The position numbers were made by a program, and so were the translations under genes. The notes under the pieces were generated by a model that was not told the origin of the DNA, searched no databases, and worked only from the letters and a program-made list of their open reading frames with translations. From positions 24,587,660 through 24,651,659 of the forward strand of contig CM063285.1 of the NCBI GenBank assembly GCA_032173965.1: a stretch of DNA of 64,000 nucleotides. Direction: 5' to 3'. This document shows positions 12,889 through 24,856 of the stretch, one piece after another. The first letter of the stretch is position 1. Every line of letters begins with the position of its first letter. The stretch is from Sitta carolinensis. Lineage: Eukaryota > Chordata > Aves > Passeriformes > Sittidae.

Positions 12889-14800
12889 GAAAAATTAAAT
12901 TCTATTTTTTTTCGGTGTTAGAAAATATCCAACTACATTAAAACTGAAGAAGATCCCACTGTATTAAAATTACCAGGCAGTAAAATATCTAACACTGTAA
13001 AACCTAGCCATACCATCTGAAAGCAAGAACCATGTAAAGCTGTATTCTGCCTCCAACTGTGGCCAAACCACTCTTGGAAAGAGTATGAAAATGACAGGTA
13101 TCTGGATGGTATCCAGATGAGCAGCTTACCAAGCAGTTCAGCTCAAAAGATTTAAAATTTATAATAAACGGGAAATCCAAGACTTTTCACTCAAGAATTA
13201 TCTAGTATTCCATGAACAAATTTCCATATTTTTATAAAAAGTGACTTTTAGGTAATTTTTTTGTAATCAACTATATTTAATTTTGCTATAAATGTGAGAC
13301 AATAGTCAGCAATACAAGGTTAATTTATTTGTAGACTAAAATACTGTTTACTTTTGTAATCTATGTATAGGGTGTTTACTAAACTCCATTACTTATGATT
13401 GAGAAAAGCTTTTGTTACATGATGTTTAGTTAGATTAAAAAGTGTATTTGAGCAGTTTAGAGATAGCTCAAGATTCAGAGTTCAAATGTTTTGATATTTC
13501 TTTTCACGGAGTTTGAAAATAAAAAGGTATATAACAACTAGAAAAGGAAAAGAATTTTGCCTCGTGTAACCTCATGAGTTTTTAAAGTATTTTTAGAGGA
13601 AGTTAATCTAGGTTTAATTTTATTTGCTCATCCCCAACACTAATGACCTGATTGCAATATAGAGAACTGCTAAAGATCTGCATTAATAAGTTGCAGTATC
13701 AAATTCCTCTCCTCCATACAGCCTGTCTTTTCTGCCATGTGAACAGTATCTAGTACTGAACTACTTGTGAAGTATTATTGCAGCAGGGCAACAAAAGCCC
13801 CCTCTTTCTTGAAAATGGTAGAGCTAAGGAACGTATCATGAATTTAGATGTTAGTTTTGGTGTGGATTTTGCTAAAGCCATTCATACACGTGATGTACGC
13901 GGGTTCTTCTGATCATTCATGTAATTGGTCTGGCATGAAGGAGGTTGACACTTCCACCTAGTTGTGATCACTTAAATCTTTTAAGCAGCTATGCAGAGCA
14001 GGCAGACTGGGAAGCCCTGTGGCAAAACTGCCGTCGGTTCCAGACTGATAAAGCATTTGGCACTTGTCAGTTACTGGGTAAGAGTATATAAGACAAGCAC
14101 AACATTTTGGCCTAAAGATACTCAGTGGGATTAAGTTGCGTTATCTTTTTTTCTAATAACATTATTAGAGGGATTTTGACAAAGATTAAAAAGAAAAACA
14201 GGAACTTTATCTCCAGCATTGTAATCCATATTTATGTTTTATTACAGATATATTAGGACCATGTAAAGTACATGTTTTTCTATGGTTGAATCCTGTAATT
14301 TCTCTTATACTCTCCTGTTCTTGAATATTCTGCAGTGTCTACTAAATAAAATGAGGAATTACATAATGCTTTCATTGCATTTCTCTGAATTTTCTTCGCC
14401 TCCCATTTTTCTTTATATTTCTATTGTAATTTCTAAAACAAGTCCAAACAACTCCTGTTGAGTCCTGAATATAATCAGATTGATAATTCTGTTTTTTGCT
14501 TATTTTCAAACTATTTTTCTGACGATTGGTCTCACACATTTTGCATGGATCTGTCCATTGTAGGCGTTTAGTAGATTTCTTTCTTCTGAAAGCATTGTTA
14601 TTTTAACCTGCTCTCCAAAGATAAGGCAGTTTAGGGAACACCTTTACCTACATCCACTAAGTTATCTATGGGATTGGAGAACCCCTGTTCGCTTGATAGT
14701 TTCATTCTTACCAGGGTTACATAATGGGCACCCAGGGAACACCCCACAAAGGATAAAAAAAGAAAGAACTGAAAAAAGGTAAAGGTTTTCTTCATCTTGC

Positions 14801-15700
14801 CTACAAAATTTTCTTACCCTTTCCATCTGCACAGTCTATCCCATTCCCACTTTCTGCAGAAAATGAAGCTGCAGTCATCATGTCCCTTTCTTTAATTCTC
14901 TTCCACCTCAGTTCCCCATAAGTGATGCCAGAGAAACAAGCCCTGAACTCCCACATTTGGGAAATATTTGTTAATCTTGGCTTCAATGGTTTTTGATTCC
15001 CCTAAAGATTTTCCATCAGTTGTACAGACAGACATGGATAATAGTTTTAAATTCATTGTCAAATGGATGGTTTCTCTCAATCCACTCCTCTCTTTCACAT
15101 TACTCAAGGCACAGTCACTCTTCTATGAAATTCTGTGGGGATGCTTGGTCCTCTCAGGCTATGTTCATGCTAGCAAGTAGTAGGATCAAACAGGAACAGA
15201 GCTGAGGACTGGAGTATTTAACACATTCATTGTTGGTGCAAGTTTACTTCAGACTAGGTCTAATTTAGGAAGCAAAAAGAGCTCTGGAAGAGTTGGGAAA
15301 ATCTCCTTCGAGGAAGCATAGATATTTCTCTTTGCACTCTACGGTGGCTTATGCCATGTTCAAACCCTCTATCTTCATTGTAAGCAAAAAAATCCCATGA
15401 AACATTCAACAGAAGAGAACACCCCATTCCTGTGTCCTCCCATTCATCCATGTGCTAAGAAGCCTGAAATTTCTCTTGAACCTTGAGTCAAAAAGGGAGC
15501 AGAAAATGCTCTTTTCAGTCCTTAAGAAACAGAAGTTTGGGGATGGAGGTGTTAATTGAAGACAGGCAGTGTCGGAAGCAGTGTAACCACTGAAGAAAGC
15601 TCTGAAGGACTGTGCTCTAGAGTGAGAAAGTGGCTCCTTGTTGTGCCTCATCCCAGATTTCACCATAGGATCTTATTTTCAAGATACCTGACTTGAGTCT
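14801..15700 (-). other. Stop-poor patch, no gene recognised
   Basis: This roughly 900-bp interval is less AT-rich than its flanks and carries several overlapping minus-strand open frames of 60-86 codons (15,406-15,666; 15,260-15,451; 14,892-15,107; 14,801-14,986) as well as plus-strand ones. The frames do not join into one reading, and I recognise no motif. It could be an old unrecognised repeat, a lncRNA exon or chance. Confidence 0.2.
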
Positions 15701-18700
15701 CTGAGATTGTCTTTGCTGAAGTGGTTAGTGCCCACAGGTTTCTGAAGCTGATGGGAGTTTGCCTTTGAAGGTACAAGCTTCAGGAGATGTTACTTTTCCT
15801 ACCTTAGGAAAAGGGGAAAATGTCAGCTAGGTTGGTCTTATGTGTAACAGCTGCTTATATATTTCATAAATCAAGTACCTGGGAACCAAGATATTTTAGT
15901 TTAGAGAGCCATCCACAATGTCTTTAAGGAACATTTTTTATTATTTTCAATTTTCCCCTCCTTGTTCCTCTTTGAATTCTTTCCCCTTTTTCTTTCCGCT
16001 TCCATGGGGTGAAGTCTCCCACAAGGCTGTGTGTTCTTCCACACTACAACCAGGGGTTGTTCTATAAAGCAACCTCTTCTTCTCTTGTCTTTCTCAGAAT
16101 GCCTGTGTTGCAGAGGAAGATGGGAATGGTGAGATTATGGACTACAGCTGCCTGAGGTATTATGGTAGTATTTCATTACTGAAGTATTTTAACTGTGAGC
16201 CAAAATATTTCAGATTTTGTTTACTTTTGAAGTTGAAATTTTCCACTGTTTAATTTCCCTAAATAGCTTTAATGCTGTGTAGTCTGAGAACAATCCTAGA
16301 TATCTCACACTGGACATCCAAAATTAATTTAGGTATTTTTCCTAGTTTTGCCATTTTACTGGTCTTAACAATAGACATCGTAATAGAACATCACCATTAA
16401 GACTTATGCAATTTAAGTAATATTAAAGCATATGTTACTAGAGTAAAAAATGTTTGGAAAACTGTTGTAAAAGTAGAAATGCGTTCAAAAAAGATTGCTG
16501 AAGAATCGTAATTCTGGAACTAAAGAGGATTTTCGTTGGAACTTATGTAGGTATTCAATTCAGTAAAATTTTAATTTCTTGCTAAAGATGTTAGGATTTC
16601 ATAATGCTGCAGTAAGATCATCACAAATAGAACACAAGTACTGCTGCTGAAAATATTATACAGCATCTTTATTCAGGAATTGTCTTAGTAAACATAAAAG
16701 AAGTTTTCTGCATGCTTCTTTTTCAGAATACAATTGTTCTTCATGTATATAATGCTACAGTATTTGCTACCAACTATGGTGATCTTTAGCAAGTTTATAC
16801 CTGGATTTCACTGTTTCAGAGGTGGTGGGGAGGAATAAGTAATCAGCTAAACTTTTCAGCCTTTTTTAGTGCTGTCAGGTCAAATGTATAACACAGCATT
16901 TCTCCTTAGGATACTGATCTGCCCATGCTGATGCACACTCAGGTTTGGATTGCAGTGACAATGAGGTTTTGTGCAATGTACACAAGTGACATAACCCAAT
17001 CAAATTATCCTATATTTTTTGACTCAGAAACTTTAAAGTCTGGTGATGAAATTTCTCTCAGTTTTGTAAACATCACATTTTTCCACAGTGGCATATGCTT
17101 ATCTGTTAGCATGGTCCATTAATGATATGTATTCTTTTGTCAGAGTTCCTTTTAATGTGTCTGTAAGGGATTTTTACTGTATGTGTTACAGTGCTTGCTC
17201 CTTGTCAACTAAAGGAGACATTGCAGCTTAGTAGGCTCATGCACAGATTTTTATAGGATGTCAGAACAAAATGATTTTTTATTGACAAAGGGTCAAACAA
17301 GTTGTGTTTTTTGTTATGTCACACTAAACAATATGAAGAGCATGTTAAAATAGCTCACTAGAAGGCAAAGACAAAGAGAAATGATTTAAAGCTACATTAT
17401 CCTGTTTCTAATTCCTTTTCTTTCTTCCTGCGGAAATGTAATTGCAAGAGGCTGGGAGAAAGGATTGGAGGATTGGCTTCTATGTCAGCCTTGAAGAGAG
17501 TCATAAAGTCTCTTTTATGGGTTTCTCTGTAGCCTACTTCTACCTTTCCAAATTAGAGGAGACAATATGACAATCTTAGCTAGCTCTGATCTTACATCTT
17601 AATTTGAAAACTCAGCAGTAATATCAGCGCCCAACTTTAGGGGATATGAGGAAATATTTTTGAATTTAAACAATTTCCCATCGACCTGCAGTAAAGGCCC
17701 TTTTTACAATTGTCTGCACACCACTTTAAAGACTTCCCCTCCCCTAATTTTATAGGTTCTGATAGTAAATATTCTGGATATCTAATGTCAGTCTCAGCTA
17801 AGCTGTCTGGTAGATCTTAGATATAGGAATCAAATGTGCATTTGGAAGATTCAAACTGTAAGTTGTGCCGAAATTTTTCTGAATTGAATACAGCAAACAT
17901 AAAGCTTTAGAAATGATAAATTTGTGAAGCAGTTGAAATTTTTTTTTTCATCATAATTTGCTGTGGACTATTTCTGGCTGTTTTACCTATTTAGAATAAT
18001 TTTTAACCAGTATCTATATGTTTTAGACCCCAGAAACCTTACAGTACTGTGTATCACAGAATCCCTAGCATTTCCTGGCATCACTTAATAAAATTCCTAT
18101 AACTGCAGCATGCTGCTGGTGCTGGTGTACCTTGGTCATGACCTGGAAGGACCACCCACTCCTGTAAAAGAGAGGGTAAGTCTGTCTCTATGCTAATTCG
18201 ATTTTAGACCTCCTTTGAAGAAAAAGTATGTGTGTCCTTCAGTCAGCTTCACTCTGGGCTGAGTTACTTCTGTGGTGCAAGTTTAGGTCTTCAGAAGCCA
18301 TTTATAATTGTGTGCATAAGGCAGAGGGATGGTATTTTGAGTGTGTAGGTGAGAAGAAGGGAAACATTTATCAGTGCTTTTGTTTCCTTTTTGACTTGAA
18401 GAAACCCCAGATATTTTACCATTTATGTTTGAAAAAATATTAATGAAAAATAAAAGCATTAATGTTAGCAAAATGAATTTTTAGTTAATGAGATGTGATT
18501 GATCACTATGAAAGAAAAAAAAAATCTTATTTCATTTAAATGTATGTGTATTTTTCAAGGATCTAAAAAAAAGCACTTGCAATTAGGAATGAAAAATGCA
18601 GTAAGCCAACAAAGAGAAAATAAATTTATTGAAGTGAGTTTGCAAATCAGAGTTAATTGAGCCACAAACAAAGCAGCAAATAAAGGAAATAATGTGGTAA

Positions 18701-21700
18701 TTGGAACCCTTATCCCTTATTGGCATAGATTATGGCTTGCTATCTTTTAGCAGTATTAAATCATTGCATGTGAATGTTGCCAAAAAAACTCTTCATTTCC
18801 TTTTAGTGACTTCTTACTGCCCTCAGTTGAAGTTTAATAGAAAAGGAAGGACATGATGTAGTTTTAATGACAGGAAACCCATGGCTTCCAAATGAATAAA
18901 TTCCATCACTGGCTGCCACAAAGTGTGCTAATTATTTCCTTTGATAAATTAAAAGCCGTAAAAGTCCAAAGTATATGGCATGTGGTTTACAGTTATAGTC
19001 TGCCTGTCTGCATTATTGAAAGTTCATATAAACCTCATTATTTTAATTTAATAAACATTATAATTATTTTTTACACCAGTAGGCTATATAGAAAGCACAT
19101 GTTGAAGACAAACTTGTCTAACAGGAGCGTAAATAGTCCACAAACAGAATAAGCAAGGAACACGATGTGTCATCTGTCATGATAGCTGGGGTTTCTTATG
19201 ACACTTTCAAATGAGCAGACGTTTATTTTTCTAGCTTTATAAAGAAGAGACTAGTGACTAGATTTATCCTGTAAATGAGTATCTAATTCTGCAAAATGTT
19301 CTTTGATGAACAATACAGTCCCTTGTATTTTATGACGGAGTCTGAGAAAACTTGGGAAAAGTCTAGGGAAACATGGAGAGGGAAATGGAGCTTTTAGAAT
19401 AAACATTGCAAGACAAAAAAAACACCCCAAAACCAAGAAAAAAACCAAAAAGCCCCCTATTTTATCTAAAAGAATTAAAAATGTCCAACACGGATGTAAA
19501 ATAACCAAGGATGATTTGGTGCTGTTCTGTTTGGCTTGTTTAATTTTTTTTTTTTTTCCCCAAAAACCCATATCCAATGACAGAATGAGAGTCTGAATAT
19601 TTTTAATGATTGTTGTACTAATGACATTCAGGCCTGCTCAGTCCCTCATGGGATTAGACCTTTACCTTAATGCAAAAAAACCCAAACCAAAGCAAAGACT
19701 AAAGAAACTGAAGAATGAGAAAAAAAGCCAGTTTTTATAGGTTATTAAAGTTCATTTTTGCTTATTGTTCTAAAACATTTTATAATGGCAAATTCTTTAC
19801 TTTCAGACTAGTCAGACAACACAGTAAAAGAAATATGCTTCAATGCCAAATCTTTTGCTGTGTCCTGATCTAATACACCTGACTACAGCTGTAAACTGGC
19901 TCAAATGCACTTTTAAAATAATAATAATAAAAAAAAAGTATTCAGCTGGGCTACATGCTAATTTTGCTAAGTGCATTAATTTGAGACTAGCAGTTTCTGG
20001 AGACACAAGACAGAAATGTCATGCTAGAACAGAGGGCAGAGGTTCACACAGCAGATATCTGGAACCAGCAGAAGGATGAACAGAACTAGGTCTGACAGGA
20101 CGAGGAAAAAGCATAAGACAGGCAAGTTATTCTGCCCTCTCAAATTTAAAATGTATGTTAAAGAAAGCAACCACAGATACTGATTAAAATGACAGGCACT
20201 GGAGCACGTATTGATTTTGGACTGTGTCTGATAAAACATGTTGCAGAGGTGGGTATGCACAGATATCTGTGTCTTGATCAGACATCTGATCCCTGTGTCT
20301 CATCAAATGAGTGATGCACCAGCTCATATCAGAGAGATTATTTGCGCTGCTTATTAAACTATGCTGTCCCTAGCTCAAATCAAACCCTATTGACCAGCAT
20401 AAATGTACAAATGGTCTGCCTTGCTTGTGCTGGAAGAAGCTTTTCTGCAAATAGGTAGAGACCTCTGGCTATGTATGTCTTAGACCAATTCAGTAGTTTG
20501 GTATGAAATTAAGAATTTATCTCCCTGTTTTTCAGAAGTGTTTTCCTAAACTTCATGAAGCAAGTTCAGACTTGCATGTGCTACGGGGATGAAGTCAGTG
20601 GAATTGTATCAAATTGCAATGATGCTGACTTGGTACTGTAATGATTTGATATTTCAGCTAAAACTTATCTGTTTTAGAATGACTGACACTTCCTGATGTT
20701 ATGGGGAAATCTGTAAATGTCTGTGAGAAAGAGAAAAAAGAAAAAAAGTACCTGACTTTATGAGAAAGTGCTTGAGTCAATTTCTCAATTGAGAAATATT
20801 ATATTGCCCTTTGGTGAATTAAATGGAGATATTAATTTCTTGTTTGATGTGCTGGCACTTTTCTGCCATTTCATTGTTACATGGTAATATGAAAAATTAT
20901 TTTGAGGAAATAGGGTAAGAAGTTTTCTGAATATTTTCTTTTTTGTTGAAAGGGAGGTTAAGAAAGAGCTGGGGGAGGTGTTCTAATATTCTTGCAGAAA
21001 TAATTGGCTTTGCAAGGAAATGTAGGAGGGTGAGTCCTTCCAGATTGCAATATAATGCAGCCTCAGGAGTACTTAAAAGTATCATGCATAATAATTGAGG
21101 TATACTTAATTGCAAAGAGTTAAAAAAAGAATATTGAAATTACCAAATACATAGTAACACTTGCAAGAATATCAACTTGAAGAGGGGCACATTCCCTTTA
21201 CCTCTGGATGTCACTCCTTCTCTGTAATAACAAACCTATTAAAAATAGAATAAAGGGCAATTAACAGCATAGTAAAGTTGAATTAAATGCAAAATAAAAA
21301 TATCATAGTGAGCTGTGACAAGATTGTGGTGTACAAATTACTGATGACTAACAATTAAAGGACCTGTCATAGACTTGTTATGTTTGGTACAAAATTTGTG
21401 AGAGATATAGTAGTACTTTTTGGTTTTGACTATAAAGACATATTAATGTCCATTTGGAAAATGCAAACACATGTTGACCAGGTAAAGGAAAGAAGACAAA
21501 ATTACCCCTTTTTAGAGATTATTTCATTTGTTAATTTTTCCTTCTGTAGTCATAATAAATCTGTTTATAACTAAAAATGACTCTCATAACAGATAACTAT
21601 GCATATTTTCATGGTATCTTTCTGGAAGAATAATTAACTTTTTTAGAAATGCCATTGTGAAACTACCTGTAGAGACCAAAATGCATTGTAAAAATTTTCT

Positions 21701-24151
21701 TTAAAATACTAAGGTTTCTTAAACTTCTGATTAATATTAGCAGTATGGAGTAGAAATATTTTGTTTTTAAGTATTTCTTTAGTATTTCTTCTTGTAGCTG
21801 TTCTTCAGTTAATGATGTGTGTTTTTTATCCTACATTTTATAGGATTTTTCTCTTTGATAACATATTTTTACATGTAGAACTATGTGAACTGTGTTTGTA
21901 CCACATGCAGAAAAACTTGTCTGTAAGTTGTGTTGAAATATAAGAAAAATAAAGGCTTCTGTATAGTCTTGGAATTCAAAGGTAACAGTGATGGATATAA
22001 TATTGAAAGAGCACTGGATGGGGAAAGGCAAGGTTGCTGTGAAAATTCTTCTGTTTTTTACAATATATCAGAAGTTAAAGAGCCTAAGAGAGCTGGACAG
22101 AAGTATGATCAAATGAATATATATCCTGTCACTTCCTGGCTTCTCAGTCAAAAGCATATACGATTTACCTCTGTGAAAACTTACTGCATTTGACTATGAG
22201 AAACAGGGGGAGGAGGGGCTGTGGTTTCTTTATATACCTGCGGGAGGTCAATGTAAGCAGCTGTGATGAAATTGTCTCCTTGAATTTTCTGGGCTGTTTA
22301 CAGCTCATGTGGCACAACACCACAGCATGTGTGGCTGAGGATATGACACAAGACTTCTCTGATGTTCTGGGGTAATGTAAAAGTGTGTTCAAATGTTTTA
22401 TTTTGCTTAGGCACTAGAAGAGTTCTCGATTTAAAGACTATAAGTCAAATGCTTTCCATACTCTAAGCATGTCATTGGCATTCCCGGGAGAGTCAGTTGT
22501 GGCTTCTTGGTTTCAGGTGGGGAAGATGCAGCAATTTTTTGAGGGGCAGTGTGATTACTTCTGGTCTATCTAAAGCACAGAGTTTTTTAAAGAGTATTTT
22601 AAAGTTGTATTTAAAAAAGTATTTTATTTAACTGAGTATTTTAATGTTGGTCTTGATACATTATTGCTGCTTGGCAGAATAGGTAGTAAATTGTTTTCTC
22701 ATTGCTAGGTTCATGGCCAGCGTAAAGCTGTAGATGCAATTACCACCTGAAAAATGTTAAATGGCTGAATTTGTTGAAATATGGTGTTTCTTAGTGTCAC
22801 AAATGTTTTATCTGCTTTTATCGCATTTCTATTTCTCTCGAGTGAGTGAGGCAGCTACATAATGTTGTTATCCTAAATAATGTTTCCATTGCCATGAGGT
22901 GGGAAAGCAGGAAGGTTAAATACCAAATGGGTTGCTAGAAACTCTAATTTGAAATCCCATCAGGGTCACTTGTTTACTAGCATTAATAGTCAACTAGTGC
23001 ACAGGCTTTAAATTACTGCTTATTACAGAGGTGCTGTTCACACCACTGTGCTTAAGGACCTGTCAGCATTTCCAGTGGAAAATTCTGTTAACAAAGGCTT
23101 ATGACTTTGTCATGAATATTTGCTCTGAAACTTTGAAACTTGCCAAATGTCATCTCAGGTTAGAAACAGATTATTTCCTTTATTGGAGACTGCTTGACTG
23201 GAATGGGGAATAAATTAGTTTTCAAATTATTTTGAACCCTAGAAGAACCGCCTGAAATGTTTCCCCACTACCATACTCTACTGTATTGAAAAAAATGTAA
23301 GGAGGATTCTGGGACATGGGGGTAAGGAAAGGGCAATACAGTGAAAAAAATGAACATACAAGTTGTTTTGTTGCAGCATTGCAGTGGATTCTGTGGTGGT
23401 AACAAGGTAAATTGATACATTTTTCTAGCTTTTGCAGAATATTGTTGAATTTTAGAATTAATGGCTGTTAGAATTTTGATGTTTTGATACTTCAATTTAC
23501 TTCTTTATATTGACCTTTTTAAACGCATTGATTTAACTTAGCGGCTGAGGTGACTTGTGATTTTTAGCTGTCCATCAATAATTTTGTAGCCTCAGACCTG
23601 TAATACAGACAAACTTGGGTCTCATTGTCCCATCAGAAACGGTTTCCTTCAGTTGTCTACCAATCCCCAGGGTCTAGTCAGATGCCGAGGGCTGTTCCAA
23701 GACCTGAGCTTCAGTGCTGTAAATGACACTCAGAATTCTCAGATTGAAGCACTGTTATTTTTTTTTTGAATTTAATATTTCTTTTCAGAAAATAGCTGCT
23801 TTCCTATGCTTTTCTTTGCTACTGATCTATAATCAAGGAATACTTTATTTCTCCAGAACACAACTCAGACCTTTTAATGGTGGAGTGTTTTATGAAGGAA
23901 TGACTTTCATTTTACTGTTGATACACTGGAGGATGTTTCTTTCCTTTAATTTTGCTTTTCTTTTTTAATTTTCCTTGAACAATAAATGTACCTAAATGCC
24001 AATGTTTTAAACTTTGTTAAATTCTGTTGACTTTTTTCAGTTTGAGTATCCCGAATACTTCATGAAACAAATTAGTTTCTTCCTTGATGCCATGTGTTAT
24101 ATTGTAATAAAACTGGGCAGATAACAGCTTCAAACTTTCAAAGATCTTTAA
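15701..24151. other. Long non-coding stretch, no gene seen
   Basis: AT-rich unique sequence. The longest open frame (minus, 19,251-19,577, 108 codons) gets most of its length from A/C-rich low-complexity DNA near 19,410-19,460 and a T run at 19,542-19,557, so I do not call it. A perfect 16-bp palindrome at 20,781 is listed separately. No transposon terminus was recognised. Confidence 0.5.
20781..20796. repeat. 16-bp perfect palindrome
   Basis: tttctcaattgagaaa is self-complementary over all 16 positions. In AT-rich DNA this may be chance. No known binding site is assigned. Confidence 0.85.
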
Positions 24152-24856
24152 TTCTCCTTCCTTCCTTCCTTTTCCTTCCTTCCTTCCTTCCTTCCTTCCT
24201 TCCTTCCTTCCTTCCTTCCTTCCTTCCTTCCTTCCTTCCTTCCTTCCTTCCTTCCTTCCTTCCTTCCTTCCTTCCTTCCTTCCTTCCTTCCTTCCTTCCT
24301 TCCTTCCTTCCTTCCTTCCCTTCCTTCCTTCCTTCCTTCCTTCCTTCCTTCCTTCCTTCCTTCCTTCCTTCCTTCCTTCCTTCCTTCCTTCCTTCCTTCC
24401 TTCCTTCCTTCCTTCCTTCCTTCCTTCCTTCCTTCCTTCCTTCCTTCCTTCCTTCCTTCCTTCCTTCCTTCCTTCCTTCCTTCCTTCCTTCCTTCCTTTC
24501 CTTCCTTTTCCTTCCTTTCCTTCCTTTCCTTCCTTTTCCTTCCTTTCCTTCCTTCCTTCCTTTTCCTTCTCTTTCCTTCCTTTTCCTTCCTTCCTTTTCC
24601 TTCCTTTTCCTTCCTTCTTCCTTCCTTCCTTCCTTCCTTTTCCTTCCTTTTCCTTCCTTTTCCTTCCTTTTCCTTCCTTTTCCTTCCTTTTCCTTCCTTT
24701 TCCTTCCTTTTCCTTCCTTTTCCTTCCTTTTCCTTCCTTTTCCTTCCTTCTTTTCCTCCTTTTCCTTCCTTTTCCTTCCTTTTCCTTCCTTTTCCTTCCT
24801 TTTCTTCTTTTCTCTTTCTTCCTTCCTTTTCCTTCCTTTTCTTCTTTTCTTTTTTC
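24152..24856. repeat. 705-nt uninterrupted polypyrimidine (TTCC)n tract
   Basis: Every base here on the plus strand is C or T. The left half (about 24,172-24,497) is almost pure tetranucleotide TTCC, with one extra C at about 24,319-24,320. The right half mixes TTCC with a 10-bp unit, ttttccttcc, which is very regular between about 24,636 and 24,745 and degenerates towards 24,850. Both strands stay open for over 250 codons because the repeat lacks stop codons in the relevant frames. Those frames are not genes. Long homopurine-homopyrimidine mirror repeats are known to form intramolecular triplex (H-DNA) and to be unstable in length. Confidence 0.98.

Larger units (their letters stand above)
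10879..14800. other. Non-coding stretch with possible conserved-type patches
   Basis: No gene is visible. About 12,300-12,560 and 13,870-14,090 read as balanced-composition unique sequence with homeodomain/POU-like words (aatttgcat, ctgattag, taattg). They could be conserved non-coding elements, but only alignment to other birds could show that. Two poly(A) runs lie at 12,648-12,665 and 12,874-12,888. Confidence 0.4.

Noticed and set aside
18048..18075. Phrase tatcacagaatccc resembling a reverse-strand CR1 start
   Set aside because: The following sequence does not match the reverse complement of any CR1 tail I know. The same applies to a similar phrase at 61,472.
19251..19577. 108-codon minus-strand open frame
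   Set aside because: Its length comes largely from A/C-rich low-complexity sequence and a T run. No motif is seen.
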